This document shows, one piece after another, positions 55,020 through 64,000 of a stretch of 64,000 nucleotides of DNA. Under the pieces are notes generated by a model. That model was not told the DNA's origin. It saw only the letters and a list, made by a program, of their open reading frames with translations, and did no database searches. The stretch lies in NCBI RefSeq assembly GCF_009755605.1, contig NZ_WPNZ01000001.1, forward strand, positions 682,001 to 746,000, read 5' to 3'. This DNA is from Streptomyces typhae (lineage in GTDB: Bacteria > Actinomycetota > Actinomycetes > Streptomycetales > Streptomycetaceae). Position numbers and translations under genes: made by a program. Positions within the stretch are counted from its first letter, which is position 1, and the number at the start of each line of letters is the position of its first letter.

Positions 55020-57028
55020 TACGCGCCCGCCTCCGCAAGCACCTCCAGCACACCCTCCCCGTACGTCGCCAGCTTCTTCTCGCCGACCCCGCCGATCCCT
55101 CCGAGCTCTCCCACCGAAGCGGGCCGCACCGTCGCGATCTCCCGCAGCGTCGCGTCGTGGAAGATGACGTAGGCCGGAACTCCCTGTTCCCGTGCCTGCG
55201 CGGCCCGCCAGGCCCGCAGCGCCTCGAACACCGGCACGGCCTCCTCGGGCAGCTCCGCCACCGCCGCCGCGGCCCGCGCCTTGCGCTCGCCCTTCGCGGC
55301 GGACCGCGCGACCGCCGCCTTCTTGGGCTCCTTGCGCAGCGGCACCTCGCGCTGTCTGCCGAGCACGGAGCCGCTCGCCTCGGTGAGCACCAGCGTGCCG
55401 TACTCACCCTCGACGGCGAGGAGGCCCTGGGCCAGCAACTGCCGGACCACGCCCCGCCACTCGCCCTCGGCAAGATCCTCGCCGATGCCGAAGACCGAGA
55501 GCTGGTCGTGGTCGAACTGGATGATCTTGGCGGTTCTGCGGCCGAGCAGGATGTCGATGATCTGGCCGGCGCCGAACTTCTGGCCACGCTCCCGCTGCAG
55601 CCGCACGATCGTCGACAGGACCTTCTGGGCGGCCACCGTGCCGTCCCAGGTCTCCGGCGGGGTGAGGCAGGTGTCGCAGTTGCCGCAGGAGCCGGCCGTG
55701 GGGTCCTGGCCGAAGTAGGTCAGGAGCTGGGCGCGGCGGCACTGGACGGTCTCACAGAGCGCCAGCATCGCGTCCAGGTGGGAGGCGGCCCGGCGCCGGA
55801 ACGCCTCGTCGCCCTCGCTGCCCTGGATCAGCTTGCGCTGCTGGACGACGTCTTGAAGGCCGTACGCCATCCAGGCCGTGGAGGGCATGCCGTCGCGGCC
55901 GGCGCGGCCCGTCTCCTGGTAGTACCCCTCCACCGACTTGGGCAGGTCGAGGTGGGCGACGAAGCGGACGTCCGGCTTGTCGATGCCCATGCCGAAGGCG
56001 ATCGTGGCGACCACCACGAGGCCGTCCTCCCGCAGGAACCGCGACTGGTGCAGCGCGCGCGTCCCGCTGTCGAGCCCCGCGTGGTACGGCACCGCCTCGA
56101 TGCCCTGGGCGCAGAGGAACTCGGCGGTGCGCTCCACGGCGTTGCGCGAGAGGCAGTAGACGATGCCCGCGTCGCCCTCGTGCTCCTCCTTCAGGAAGGT
56201 CAGGAGCTGCTTCTTCGGCTCCGCCTTCGGCACGATGCGGTACTGGATGTTCGGCCGGTCGAAGCTCGCCACGAACTGCTTGGCGTCCGGCATGGCCAGG
56301 CGCTGGGTGATCTCGCGGTGCGTGGCTTCGGTCGCCGTCGCCGTCAGCGCGATGCGCGGCACGTCCGGCCAGCGCTCGCCGAGGACGGACAGGGTCAGGT
56401 AGTCGGGCCGGAAGTCGTGCCCCCACTGCGCCACGCAGTGTGCCTCGTCGATGGCGAAGACGGAGATCCTGGCCCGCGAGAGCAGGTCGAGCGTGGTGCC
56501 GAGGCGCAGCCGCTCCGGTGCCAGATAGAGCACGTCGAGCTCGCCCGCGAGCAGCTCGGCCTCCACGACCCGGCGCTCGTCGAAGTCCTGCGTGGAGTTC
56601 ATGAACCCGGCGCGCACGCCGAGTGCCCGCAGGGCGTCGACCTGGTCCTGCATCAGGGCGATGAGGGGCGAGACCACGACGCCCGTACCCGGCCTGACCA
56701 GGGCGGGGATCTGATAGCAGAGGGACTTGCCGCCGCCGGTGGGCATGAGGACCACGGCGTCGCCGCCGGAGACCACATGGTCGATGATCGCTTCCTGCTC
56801 ACCGCGGAACGAGTCGTACCCGAACACGCGGTGCAGGGTCTCCTGGGCGCTGCCGCCGGACGCGGCGACGCCCGGGGCCGCCGGCCCGCCCGAGCCCGCG
56901 GCCGAGGACGCCTGGCCGCTCAGGAACGGGTCCTCGCCCGCGAACGGATCCTCTTCCCCGAACGGCTCGTCGAACGGGTCCTCGTAAGGGTCCGCGAACG
57001 GACGCGCGCCCTCTTCCATGTCAGTCAT
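55019..57028 (-). CDS. recQ: ATP-dependent DNA helicase RecQ
   Basis: 669 residues. An acidic, Phe/Pro-rich N-terminal extension (1-60, [17 protein letters not shown]) precedes the helicase core. Motif 0 is [13 protein letters not shown]. Walker A is PTGGGKS (96-102). DEAHC is motif II, TATA motif III, and [10 protein letters not shown] motif VI. The zinc-binding part ([11 protein letters not shown] ... CGNCDTC), the RQC winged helix and a C-terminal HRDC-like domain (ending [18 protein letters not shown]) are all present. It unwinds recombination and fork intermediates. ATG 57028 or 57019 may be the start. Confidence 0.94.
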   Translation of the reverse strand: MTDMEEGARPFADPYEDPFDEPFGEEDPFAGEDPFLSGQASSAAGSGGPAAPGVAASGGSAQETLHRVFGYDSFRGEQEAIIDHVVSGGDAVVLMPTGGGKSLCYQIPALVRPGTGVVVSPLIALMQDQVDALRALGVRAGFMNSTQDFDERRVVEAELLAGELDVLYLAPERLRLGTTLDLLSRARISVFAIDEAHCVAQWGHDFRPDYLTLSVLGERWPDVPRIALTATATEATHREITQRLAMPDAKQFVASFDRPNIQYRIVPKAEPKKQLLTFLKEEHEGDAGIVYCLSRNAVERTAEFLCAQGIEAVPYHAGLDSGTRALHQSRFLREDGLVVVATIAFGMGIDKPDVRFVAHLDLPKSVEGYYQETGRAGRDGMPSTAWMAYGLQDVVQQRKLIQGSEGDEAFRRRAASHLDAMLALCETVQCRRAQLLTYFGQDPTAGSCGNCDTCLTPPETWDGTVAAQKVLSTIVRLQRERGQKFGAGQIIDILLGRRTAKIIQFDHDQLSVFGIGEDLAEGEWRGVVRQLLAQGLLAVEGEYGTLVLTEASGSVLGRQREVPLRKEPKKAAVARSAAKGERKARAAAAVAELPEEAVPVFEALRAWRAAQAREQGVPAYVIFHDATLREIATVRPASVGELGGIGGVGEKKLATYGEGVLEVLAEAGA

Positions 57029-57211
57029 GCCACCGATCCCATGCCTCGCCCAGCCCCGTACGTCACGCCTCGACCACCGCGTGCTTCCACCACTGCGTCC
57101 ACGATAGGGGTCGGCGCCGACAGCCCTCGAAGTTATCCACAGGCTCGCCCCGGCGGTGTGACAAATGCGCCATCTTGGCCCCGGGCACGGGCGCGGGTTC
57201 CGGACGCGCCA

Positions 57212-57247
57212 CCGCCCGGCACCCCGGGGAGCCGGGGTGCCGGGCGG
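57212..57247. terminator. Terminator of the main nuo operon
   Basis: CCGCCCGGCACCCCGG and CCGGGGTGCCGGGCGG form a perfect 16-bp stem with a GGAG tetraloop, 53 bp after the nuoN stop. It has no T-run. The rest of the 57029-57299 gap contains only the recQ promoter. Confidence 0.88.
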
Positions 57248-57299
57248 CACCGTGCGCGGACAGGACCGGCGGGGCTCTGGCCCCGGGCCGACGCCCTGC

Positions 57300-58949
57300 C
57301 TACCGGACGAAGACTCCGGCGTCTCCCGCCAGGTCGAGGAAGTACTGCGGCGCCACACCGAGCACCAGCGTCACCGCGACCCCGATCCCGATCGCCGTCA
57401 TGGTCAGCGGCGACGGCACGGCGACCGTCGGGCCGTCCGTCTTCGGCTCGCTGAAGAACATCAGGACGATCACGCGGATGTAGAAGAACGCGGCGATCGC
57501 GGACGAGATCACGCCGACGACGACCAGGGCACCGGCCCCGCCGTCCGCCGCCGCCTTGAAGACGGCGAACTTTCCGGAGAACCCGGAGGTCAGCGGGATG
57601 CCCGCGAAGGCGAGCAGGAAGACGGCGAACACCGCGGCGACCAGCGGGGAGCGGCGGCCGAGCCCCGCCCACTTGGACAGGTGCGTCGCCTCGCCGCCCG
57701 CGTCCCGTACCAGCGTGACCACCGCGAACGCGCCGATCGTCACGAACGAGTACGCGGCCAGGTAGAACAGCACCGACGAGATGCCCTCCTCCGTGGTCGC
57801 GATGACACCGGCGAGGATGAAGCCCGCGTGCGCGATCGAGGAGTAGGCGAGGAGCCGCTTGATGTCGGTCTGGGTGATGGCGACGATCGCGCCGCCCAGC
57901 ATCGTGATCACGGCGACGCCCATCATCACCGGCCGCCAGTCCCAGCGCAGGCCCGGCAGCACCACGTACAGGAGCCGGAGCAGCGCGCCGAACGCGGCCA
58001 CCTTCGTCGCCGCCGCCATGAAGCCCGTGACCGGCGTGGGCGCGCCCTGGTAGACGTCGGGCGTCCACATGTGGAACGGCACCGCGCCCACCTTGAAGAG
58101 CAGACCCATGACGATCATGGCGCCGCCGATCAGGAGCAGCGCGTCGTTGCCCATCGTGCCCGCGAGGGCCGGGTCGACGGTGGTGACCGTGCCGTCGACG
58201 ACCTTCGCGACCGTGCCGTACGACACCGAGCCCGCGTAGCCGTAGATCAGCGCGATGCCGAACAGCGTGAACGCGGAGGCGAAGGCGCCGAGGAGGAAGT
58301 ACTTCACGGCCGCTTCCTGCGACATGAGCCGCTTGCGGCGGGCCAGGGCGCACAGCAGGTACAGCGGCAGGGAGAAGACTTCCAGGGCGATGAAGAGGGT
58401 CAGCAGGTCGTTCGCCGCGGGGAAGACCAGCATGCCGCCGATGGCGAAAAGGGCCAGCGGGAACACCTCGGTGGTGGTGAACCCGGCCTTGGTGGCGGCC
58501 TGTTCGCCCGCGCTTCCGGGTACGGAACCGGCCTGCGCGACGAAGGAGTCGACGCGGTTGCCGTGCGCCACCGGGTCGAGCCTGCGCTCCGCGAAGGTGA
58601 AGATCGCGACGAGGCCCGCGAGCAGAATGGTGCCCTGGAGGAAGAGGGCGGGGCCGTCGACCGCGATCGCGCCCATCGCCGCGATCCTCGCCTTCGTGGT
58701 GCCGTAGTCGCCGGCCGCGAGGGCGACGACCGCGGCGAAGGCGGCGGCGAGGGCGACGACGGACACGAAGAGCTGGACGTAGTAGCGGAACTTGCGCGGC
58801 ACGAAGGCTTCGATGAGCACTCCGAGGACGGCCGCGCCGATGATGATCAGGGTCGGCGCGAGCTGGCCGTACTCGATCTTCGGCGCGTCGATCTTGTCGA
58901 TCGGATCGGCCGCCGTTGTCCACAGGCTGTGGACGGCTGTCGCACTCAC
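57300..58949 (-). CDS. nuoN: NADH-quinone oxidoreductase subunit N, main operon
   Basis: 549 residues, 14 helices, antiporter-like. Motifs are [72 protein letters not shown], and [13 protein letters not shown]. The GTG start overlaps the nuoM stop by 4 bp. It differs clearly from the second-cluster NuoN, so the two clusters are old paralogues rather than a recent copy. It is the last gene of the operon. Confidence 0.96.
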   Translation of the reverse strand: MSATAVHSLWTTAADPIDKIDAPKIEYGQLAPTLIIIGAAVLGVLIEAFVPRKFRYYVQLFVSVVALAAAFAAVVALAAGDYGTTKARIAAMGAIAVDGPALFLQGTILLAGLVAIFTFAERRLDPVAHGNRVDSFVAQAGSVPGSAGEQAATKAGFTTTEVFPLALFAIGGMLVFPAANDLLTLFIALEVFSLPLYLLCALARRKRLMSQEAAVKYFLLGAFASAFTLFGIALIYGYAGSVSYGTVAKVVDGTVTTVDPALAGTMGNDALLLIGGAMIVMGLLFKVGAVPFHMWTPDVYQGAPTPVTGFMAAATKVAAFGALLRLLYVVLPGLRWDWRPVMMGVAVITMLGGAIVAITQTDIKRLLAYSSIAHAGFILAGVIATTEEGISSVLFYLAAYSFVTIGAFAVVTLVRDAGGEATHLSKWAGLGRRSPLVAAVFAVFLLAFAGIPLTSGFSGKFAVFKAAADGGAGALVVVGVISSAIAAFFYIRVIVLMFFSEPKTDGPTVAVPSPLTMTAIGIGVAVTLVLGVAPQYFLDLAGDAGVFVR

Positions 58950-60517
58950 TTGACGGCCTCCACCTCGGGCTGGGGGTCCTTCTTCTGGACGTCGGACATG
59001 GTGTGCTTGACCGCCGGGTTCACCAGCTCGGTCACCGGCTTCGGGTAGACGCCGAGGACGATCAGGAGCGCGATCAGCGGGGCCACCACGGCCAGTTCGC
59101 GCACCTTCAGGTCGGGCATCGCCGCGACCTCGGGCTTCACGGGGCCTGTCATCGTCCGCTGGTAGAGGACGAGGGTGTAGAGCGCGGCGAGCACGATGCC
59201 GAAGGTCGCGATGATCCCGACCGCCGGATAGCGCGCGAACGTGCCCACCAGGACCAGGAACTCACTCACGAACGGTGCGAGCCCCGGCAGCGACAGGGTG
59301 GCGAGACCGCCGATCAGGAAGGTGCCCGCGAGCACCGGAGCCACCTTCTGCACGCCTCCGTAGTCCGCGATCAGACGCGAGCCGCGGCGCGAGATGAGGA
59401 AGCCGGCGACCAGCATCAGGGCGGCCGTGGAGATGCCGTGGTTGACCATGTAGAGCGTGGCGCCGGACTGGCCCTGGGACGTCATCGCGAAGATGCCGAG
59501 GATGATGAACCCGAAGTGCGAGATCGACGCGTACGCCACCAGGCGCTTGATGTCCCGCTGGCCGACGGCGAGCAGCGCGCCGTAGACGATGCTGATCAGC
59601 GCGAGCACCAGGATCGCCGGTGTCGCCCACTTGCTCGCCTCGGGGAAGAGCCCGAGGCAGAAGCGCAGCATCGCGAACGTACCGACCTTGTCGACCACCG
59701 CTGTGATCAGCACGGCGACCGGGGCGGTGGCCTCGCCCATCGCGTTCGGCAGCCACGTGTGCAGCGGCCACAGCGGCGCCTTCACCGCGAAGGCGAAGAA
59801 GAAGCCGAGGAACAGCCAGCGCTCGGTGTTGGTCGCCATGTCCAGCGAACCGTTGGCGCGCGCCTCGGCGATCTCCTGGAGCGAGAAGTTCCCGGCGACC
59901 ACGTAGAGCCCGATCACCGCGGCCAGCATGATGAGGCCGCCGACCAGGTTGTAGAGCAGGAACTTCACCGCCGCGTACGAGCGCTGCGCGGAGGCGTTCT
60001 CGTCGCTGCCCGTGTGGGCGCGGTCTCCGAAGCCGCCGATGAGGAAGTACATCGGGATGAGCATGGCTTCGAAGAAGATGTAGAAGAGGAAGACGTCGGT
60101 GGCCTCGAAGGAGATGATCACCATCGCTTCGACGGCCAGGATGAGGGCGAAGAAGCCTTGTGTGGGCCGCCAGCGCGACGACTTCGTCTCCAGGGGATCG
60201 GCGTCGTGCCATCCCGCCAGGATGATGAAGGGGATCAGCAGTGCGGTGAGCGCGATCAGGGCGACGCCGATGCCGTCGACCCCGAGTTCGTACCGCACCC
60301 CGAAGTCCGCGATCCAGGAGCGCGACTCGGTCAGTTGGTAGCGGTCGCCGTCCGGGTCGAACCGGACGGCCACCACGACGGCCAGCGCGAGTGTGGCCAG
60401 CGAGAAGAGCAGCGCGAGCCACTTGGCGGCGGTTCGCCGGGCGGCCGGGACGGCTGCCGTGGCGATCGCGCCGACCGCGGGGAGCGCGGCCGTCGCTGTC
60501 AGGAGAGGAAAGGACAT
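58946..60517 (-). CDS. nuoM: NADH-quinone oxidoreductase subunit M, main operon
   Basis: 523 residues, the usual length. FYIFFEAMLIPMYFLIGGFG (conserved Glu and LIGGFG), FFFAFAVKAPLWPLHTWLPNAMGEATAPVAVLITAVVDKVGTFAMLRF and ASISHFGFIILGIF are the proton-path helices. A hydrophilic insertion (DRAHTGSDENASAQRSY) follows the first motif. ATG 60517 has AGGAGAGG upstream, 5 nt after the nuoL stop. Confidence 0.96.
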   Translation of the reverse strand: MSFPLLTATAALPAVGAIATAAVPAARRTAAKWLALLFSLATLALAVVVAVRFDPDGDRYQLTESRSWIADFGVRYELGVDGIGVALIALTALLIPFIILAGWHDADPLETKSSRWRPTQGFFALILAVEAMVIISFEATDVFLFYIFFEAMLIPMYFLIGGFGDRAHTGSDENASAQRSYAAVKFLLYNLVGGLIMLAAVIGLYVVAGNFSLQEIAEARANGSLDMATNTERWLFLGFFFAFAVKAPLWPLHTWLPNAMGEATAPVAVLITAVVDKVGTFAMLRFCLGLFPEASKWATPAILVLALISIVYGALLAVGQRDIKRLVAYASISHFGFIILGIFAMTSQGQSGATLYMVNHGISTAALMLVAGFLISRRGSRLIADYGGVQKVAPVLAGTFLIGGLATLSLPGLAPFVSEFLVLVGTFARYPAVGIIATFGIVLAALYTLVLYQRTMTGPVKPEVAAMPDLKVRELAVVAPLIALLIVLGVYPKPVTELVNPAVKHTMSDVQKKDPQPEVEAVK

Positions 60518-60522
60518 CGGTA

Positions 60523-62424
60523 TCAGACCGCCCTCATCAGCAGCGTCGCGACGATGAGGACCGCCGCGCCGCCGAACATCGAGACCGCGTAACTGCGTGC
60601 GTAGCCGTTCTGCAGCTTCCGCAGCCGCCCGGAGAGCCCGCCGACCGAGGCCGCCGTGCCGTTGACGACGCCGTCCACCAAAGTGTGGTCGACGTAGACC
60701 AGGGAGCGCGTGAGGTGCTCGCCGCCGCGCACCAGGACCACGTGGTTGAAGTCGTCCTGGAGCAGGTCCTTGCGGGCCGCGCGGGTCAGCAGGGAGCCGC
60801 GCGGGGCGACGACCGGCACCGGGCGGCGGCCGTACTGGAACCAGGCCAGGGTCACACCGACTACCAGGACCACCATGGTGGCGCCCGTGACCGTGGCGGC
60901 GCTCAGCGGGGAGTCGCCGTGGTCGTGGTGCGTGACGGGCTCCAGCCAGTGCATGAAGCGGTCGCCGATGCTGAAGAAGCCACCCGCGAACACCGATCCG
61001 ACGGCGAGCAGGATCATCGGAATCGTCATGGACCTCGGCGACTCGTGCGGATGCGGCGCGTTGCCGTCCGCGTCGGGCTGCCAGCGCTTCTCCCCGAAGA
61101 AGGTCAGGAGCATCACGCGCGTCATGTAGTACGCCGTGATGGCCGCGCCGAGGAGCGCCACCGAGCCGAGGATCCAGCCCTCCGTGCCGCCCTTGGCGAA
61201 CGCCGCCTCGATGATCTTGTCCTTGGAGAAGAAGCCGGAAAGACCCGGGAAGCCGATGATCGCGAGATAGCCGAGCCCGAAGGTCACGAACGTCACCGGC
61301 ATGTACTTCCTGAGGCCGCCGTACTTGCGCATGTCGACCTCGTCGTTCATGCCGTGCATGACCGAACCGGCGCCGAGGAACAGTCCGGCCTTGAAGAAGC
61401 CGTGCGTCACCAGGTGCATGATCGCGAAGACGTAGCCGATCGGGCCCAGGCCCGCGGCCAGGATCATGTAGCCGATCTGCGACATCGTCGAACCGGCGAG
61501 CGCCTTCTTGATGTCGTCCTTCGCGCAACCGACGATCGCACCGAAGAGGAGCGTCACGGCGCCCACCACGGTGACGGCGAGCTGTGCGTCGGGGGCGGCG
61601 TTGAAGATCTCCCCGGAGCGGACGATGAGATAGACACCGGCGGTGACCATCGTCGCCGCGTGGATGAGGGCCGAGACCGGGGTCGGGCCCTCCATCGCGT
61701 CCCCGAGCCAGGACTGGAGCGGCACCTGGGCGGACTTGCCGCACGCCGCGAGCAGCAGCATCAGGCCGATCGCCGTGAGCTTGCCCTCGCTCGTCTCACC
61801 GGTCGACTCCAGGACGGGCCCGAAGGCGAACGTCCCGAAGGTGGTGAACATCAGCATGATGGCGATGGAAAGGCCCATGTCGCCGACGCGGTTGACCAGG
61901 AAGGCCTTCTTGGCCGCGGTGGCCGCGCTGGGCTTGTGCTGCCAGAAGCCGATCAGGAGGTACGAGGCGAGACCGACGCCCTCCCAGCCGACGTACAGGA
62001 GGAGGTAGTTGTCGGCGAGGACCAGGAGCAGCATCGCCGCGAGGAACAGGTTCAGATAGCCGAAGAAGCGGCGGCGGCGCTCGTCGTGCTCCATGTACCC
62101 GATCGAGTACAGGTGGATGAGCGTGCCGACGCCGGAGATCAGCAGGACGAACGTCATCGACAGCTGGTCGAGCTGGAAGGCGACGTCCGCCTGGAAGCCC
62201 TCGACGGGGATCCAGCTGAACAGGTGCTGGTGCAGGGAGCGCTCCTCGGCGCCCTTGCCCAGCATGTCGGTGAAGAGGACCAGGCCGATCACGAAGGACA
62301 GGGCCGAGAGCAGCGTGCCGATCCAGTGCCCCACCCGGTCCAGGCGCCGGCCGCCGCACAGCAGGACGGCCGCTCCGAGCAGAGGCGCCGCGACCAGCAG
62401 CGCGATCAAGTTCTCTGTGTTCAC
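60523..62424 (-). CDS. nuoL: NADH-quinone oxidoreductase subunit L, main operon
   Basis: 633 residues with the long C-terminal lateral helix. [40 protein letters not shown] and [43 protein letters not shown] are family signatures. The histidine-rich stretch [14 protein letters not shown] lies in an outside loop. GTG 62424; 15 bp separate it from nuoK. Confidence 0.96.
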   Translation of the reverse strand: MNTENLIALLVAAPLLGAAVLLCGGRRLDRVGHWIGTLLSALSFVIGLVLFTDMLGKGAEERSLHQHLFSWIPVEGFQADVAFQLDQLSMTFVLLISGVGTLIHLYSIGYMEHDERRRRFFGYLNLFLAAMLLLVLADNYLLLYVGWEGVGLASYLLIGFWQHKPSAATAAKKAFLVNRVGDMGLSIAIMLMFTTFGTFAFGPVLESTGETSEGKLTAIGLMLLLAACGKSAQVPLQSWLGDAMEGPTPVSALIHAATMVTAGVYLIVRSGEIFNAAPDAQLAVTVVGAVTLLFGAIVGCAKDDIKKALAGSTMSQIGYMILAAGLGPIGYVFAIMHLVTHGFFKAGLFLGAGSVMHGMNDEVDMRKYGGLRKYMPVTFVTFGLGYLAIIGFPGLSGFFSKDKIIEAAFAKGGTEGWILGSVALLGAAITAYYMTRVMLLTFFGEKRWQPDADGNAPHPHESPRSMTIPMILLAVGSVFAGGFFSIGDRFMHWLEPVTHHDHGDSPLSAATVTGATMVVLVVGVTLAWFQYGRRPVPVVAPRGSLLTRAARKDLLQDDFNHVVLVRGGEHLTRSLVYVDHTLVDGVVNGTAASVGGLSGRLRKLQNGYARSYAVSMFGGAAVLIVATLLMRAV

Positions 62425-62439
62425 GGTGCTAACGACCCC

Positions 62440-62739
62440 TTACAGCTTCATCAGGCTGGCGTCGTCGACCGAGGCCGAGTGACGGGAGCGGAACAGCGAC
62501 ACGATGATCGCGAGCCCGACCACGACTTCGGCGGCGGCGACGACCATCGTGAAGAAGGCGATGATCTGGCCGTCCAGATTGCCGTGCAGCCGGGAGAACG
62601 CGACGAAGGCCAGGTTGCAGGCGTTCAGCATCAGCTCGATGCACATGAAGACGACGATCGCGTTCCGCCTGATCAGTACGCCGGTGGCGCCGATCGCGAA
62701 CAGCAGGGCCGCCAGATACAGGTAGTTGACCGGATTCAC
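62440..62739 (-). CDS. nuoK: NADH-quinone oxidoreductase subunit K, main operon
   Basis: 99 residues, standard length and without the tail seen in the second copy. [20 protein letters not shown] and [19 protein letters not shown] carry the two membrane glutamates needed for proton transfer. GTG 62739 overlaps the nuoJ stop by 4 bp. Confidence 0.96.
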   Translation of the reverse strand: MNPVNYLYLAALLFAIGATGVLIRRNAIVVFMCIELMLNACNLAFVAFSRLHGNLDGQIIAFFTMVVAAAEVVVGLAIIVSLFRSRHSASVDDASLMKL

Positions 62740-63629
62740 TTCGACGCCTCCTCGGTCTGCTCGCCCGCGACGGCGGCGGCGCGCTCGGCCGCCGGGTCGC
62801 CGTCGCCGTTCCGGCCGGGGTCCGTGCGCCGCAGGTCCGGGCGCTCCAGACGGTCCGTGGCGCGCTGTTCCAGGGCCCGCAGGTCGTTCAGCGCCTCGGT
62901 GGACACGTCGCGGATCTGGCCGCGCTCGCGCAGGGTCCTGCTGACCGTGAGCTCCGACGGCGTGCCGTCGGGGAGCAGGCCCGCGATGTCGACCGCGTTG
63001 TGCCTGGCGTACACGCCCGGGGCGGGCAGCGGCGGCAGGTGCTTGCCCTCGCGCACGCGCTCCTCGGCCAGTTCGCGCTGGGTCTTGGCGCGCTCCGTGC
63101 GCTCGCGGTGGGTGAGGACCATCGCGCCGACCGTCGCCGTGATGAGCAGCGCTCCGGTGATCTCGAAGGCGAAGACGTACTTCGTGAAGATGAGGGTCGC
63201 GAGGCCCTCCACGTTGCCGTTCTCGTTGGCCTTGGCGAGGCCGTTGAAGTCCTTCAGGGAGGCGTTGCCGATGCCCGCGAACAGCAGGATGGCGAAGCCG
63301 AGGCCGCAGAGCAGGGCCAGCCAGCGCTGGCCCTTGATGGTCTCCTTCAGCGAGTCCGCCGCGGTGACGCCGACGAGCATGACCACGAAGAGGAACAGCA
63401 TCATGATCGCGCCGGTGTACACCACGATCTGCACGATGCCGAGGAAGTAGGCGCCGTTGGCCAGGTAGAACACCGCGAGGATGATCATGGTTCCGGCCAG
63501 GCAGAGCGCGCTGTGCACCGCCTTCCGCATCAGGATCGTGCACAGCGCGCCGATCACGGCGACCGTGCCGAGCACCCAGAACTGGAAGGCCTCGCCCGTG
63601 GACGTGGTGTAGGCCGCGAGGGCGGTCAT
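62736..63629 (-). CDS. nuoJ: NADH-quinone oxidoreductase subunit J, main operon
   Basis: 297 residues. The five helices occupy about 15-175, with [24 protein letters not shown] as the pi-bulge helix of the family. The C-terminal 120 residues are soluble, charged and Arg/Glu-rich ([27 protein letters not shown]), an extension typical of actinobacteria. ATG 63629 overlaps the nuoI stop. Confidence 0.95.
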   Translation of the reverse strand: MTALAAYTTSTGEAFQFWVLGTVAVIGALCTILMRKAVHSALCLAGTMIILAVFYLANGAYFLGIVQIVVYTGAIMMLFLFVVMLVGVTAADSLKETIKGQRWLALLCGLGFAILLFAGIGNASLKDFNGLAKANENGNVEGLATLIFTKYVFAFEITGALLITATVGAMVLTHRERTERAKTQRELAEERVREGKHLPPLPAPGVYARHNAVDIAGLLPDGTPSELTVSRTLRERGQIRDVSTEALNDLRALEQRATDRLERPDLRRTDPGRNGDGDPAAERAAAVAGEQTEEASK

Positions 63630-64000
63630 ACGTCCACCCCCTGCTCGCGGGAGGCCTCGGCCCCTTCTTCGGAGGCGGGCTTCTCTCCCTTGGAGACGGC
63701 GGGCTGCGGGACCGTGCCGGGAGCGGCCTCGGTGACCAGGCCGCGGTAGTAGTCGCCCTCGTCCATGCCGGGGTAGATCGCGTGCGGCGCGTCGACCATG
63801 CCTTCGTCGAGGCCGGCGAGCAGCTGCTCCTTGGTGTAGATCAGGTTCGCCCGGCTGCTGTCGGCGAGCTCGAACTCGTTCGTCATCGTCAACGCGCGCG
63901 TGGGGCACGCCTCGATGCACAGTCCGCAGAAGATGCAGCGGGCGTAGTTGATCTGATAGACGCGGCCGTACCGCTCACCCGGGGAGTACCGCTCCTCCTC
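63626..64000 (-). CDS. nuoI: NADH-quinone oxidoreductase subunit I, main operon (cut by window edge)
   Basis: The C-terminal 124 residues are visible. The second 4Fe-4S motif [25 protein letters not shown] is complete; the first lies outside the window. [22 protein letters not shown] is the normal linker between the two clusters. The tail ([26 protein letters not shown]) is acidic. nuoH and the rest of the operon, including nuoD-G, would be expected beyond the edge. Confidence 0.95.
   Translation of the reverse strand, partial: EEERYSPGERYGRVYQINYARCIFCGLCIEACPTRALTMTNEFELADSSRANLIYTKEQLLAGLDEGMVDAPHAIYPGMDEGDYYRGLVTEAAPGTVPQPAVSKGEKPASEEGAEASREQGVDV

Noticed and set aside
60391..63450. A 1019-codon open frame on the plus strand opposite nuoM, nuoL, nuoK and nuoJ
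   Set aside because: It is antisense to well-supported nuo genes, its protein is His/Arg/Glu-rich without any domain, and such long mirror frames are common in high-GC DNA.

Overview
The window is high-GC actinobacterial chromosome, almost certainly Streptomyces. The signs are strong G/C bias at third codon positions, frequent GTG starts, four-base GTGA/ATGA stop-start overlaps inside operons, and Streptomyces-type intergenic repeats. The gene order (rpmG and tRNAs, yajQ, htpX, a second partial nuo cluster, a two-kinase/LuxR system, korAB, a polyprenyl diphosphate synthase, recQ, then the main nuo operon) resembles, from memory and unchecked, the SCO4562-SCO4635 core region of S. coelicolor.

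Layout. 1-5.6 kb: start of a HadA-type MaoC dehydratase (cut by the edge), rpmG, tRNA-Met, tRNA-Thr, a CodA-like amidohydrolase that lacks catalytic residues, an NAD(P)-binding protein, a zinc-ribbon-like small protein, a polysaccharide deacetylase, a secreted protein and tRNA-Tyr. 5.7-9.8 kb: yajQ, a GlsB/YeaQ membrane protein, an APC permease, and a coupled htpX-yccF pair. 9.8-20.6 kb (minus): a nuoABCHIJKLMN cluster with no nuoD, E, F or G; NuoC carries a roughly 365-residue low-complexity tail. 20.9-24.9 kb (plus): two paralogous histidine kinases and one LuxR-type response regulator. 25.2-28.2 kb: korAB (2-oxoacid:ferredoxin oxidoreductase). 28.4-36.5 kb: rarD and divergent regulator/target pairs (NmrA/AraC, MFS/HxlR, CGNR/VOC, cupin/GlxA-like). 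36.6-46.4 kb: a GT-C-like membrane protein, an M28 aminopeptidase, an FMN reductase, an ABC transporter with a LolA-like partner, a CHRD/DUF3455 protein and a polyprenyl diphosphate synthase. 47-57 kb: a HAD hydrolase, a questin-oxidase-like protein/MarR pair, an orphan secreted peptide, a flavoprotein/ATP-grasp pair, fumarylacetoacetase and RecQ. 57.3-64 kb (minus): nuoN, M, L, K, J and part of nuoI of a second, conventional nuo operon that runs off the right edge.

How the genes may work together. The main Nuo operon and the polyprenyl diphosphate synthase (probably the menaquinone side chain) belong to respiration. The partial Nuo2 cluster has a membrane arm and part of the peripheral arm but no NADH module. 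It lies next to korAB, which makes reduced ferredoxin, with a two-component system between them. This suggests, without proving, a ferredoxin-fed proton-pumping module.

A second theme is tandem repeats. Short minisatellites (9-27 bp) occur in many intergenic gaps, and in-frame repeats extend the ends or loops of several proteins (NuoC, NuoJ, NuoA, HxlR, GlxA-like, NmrA-like, MFS). A third theme is well-formed dyads at several promoters, which predict local regulator-target pairs.
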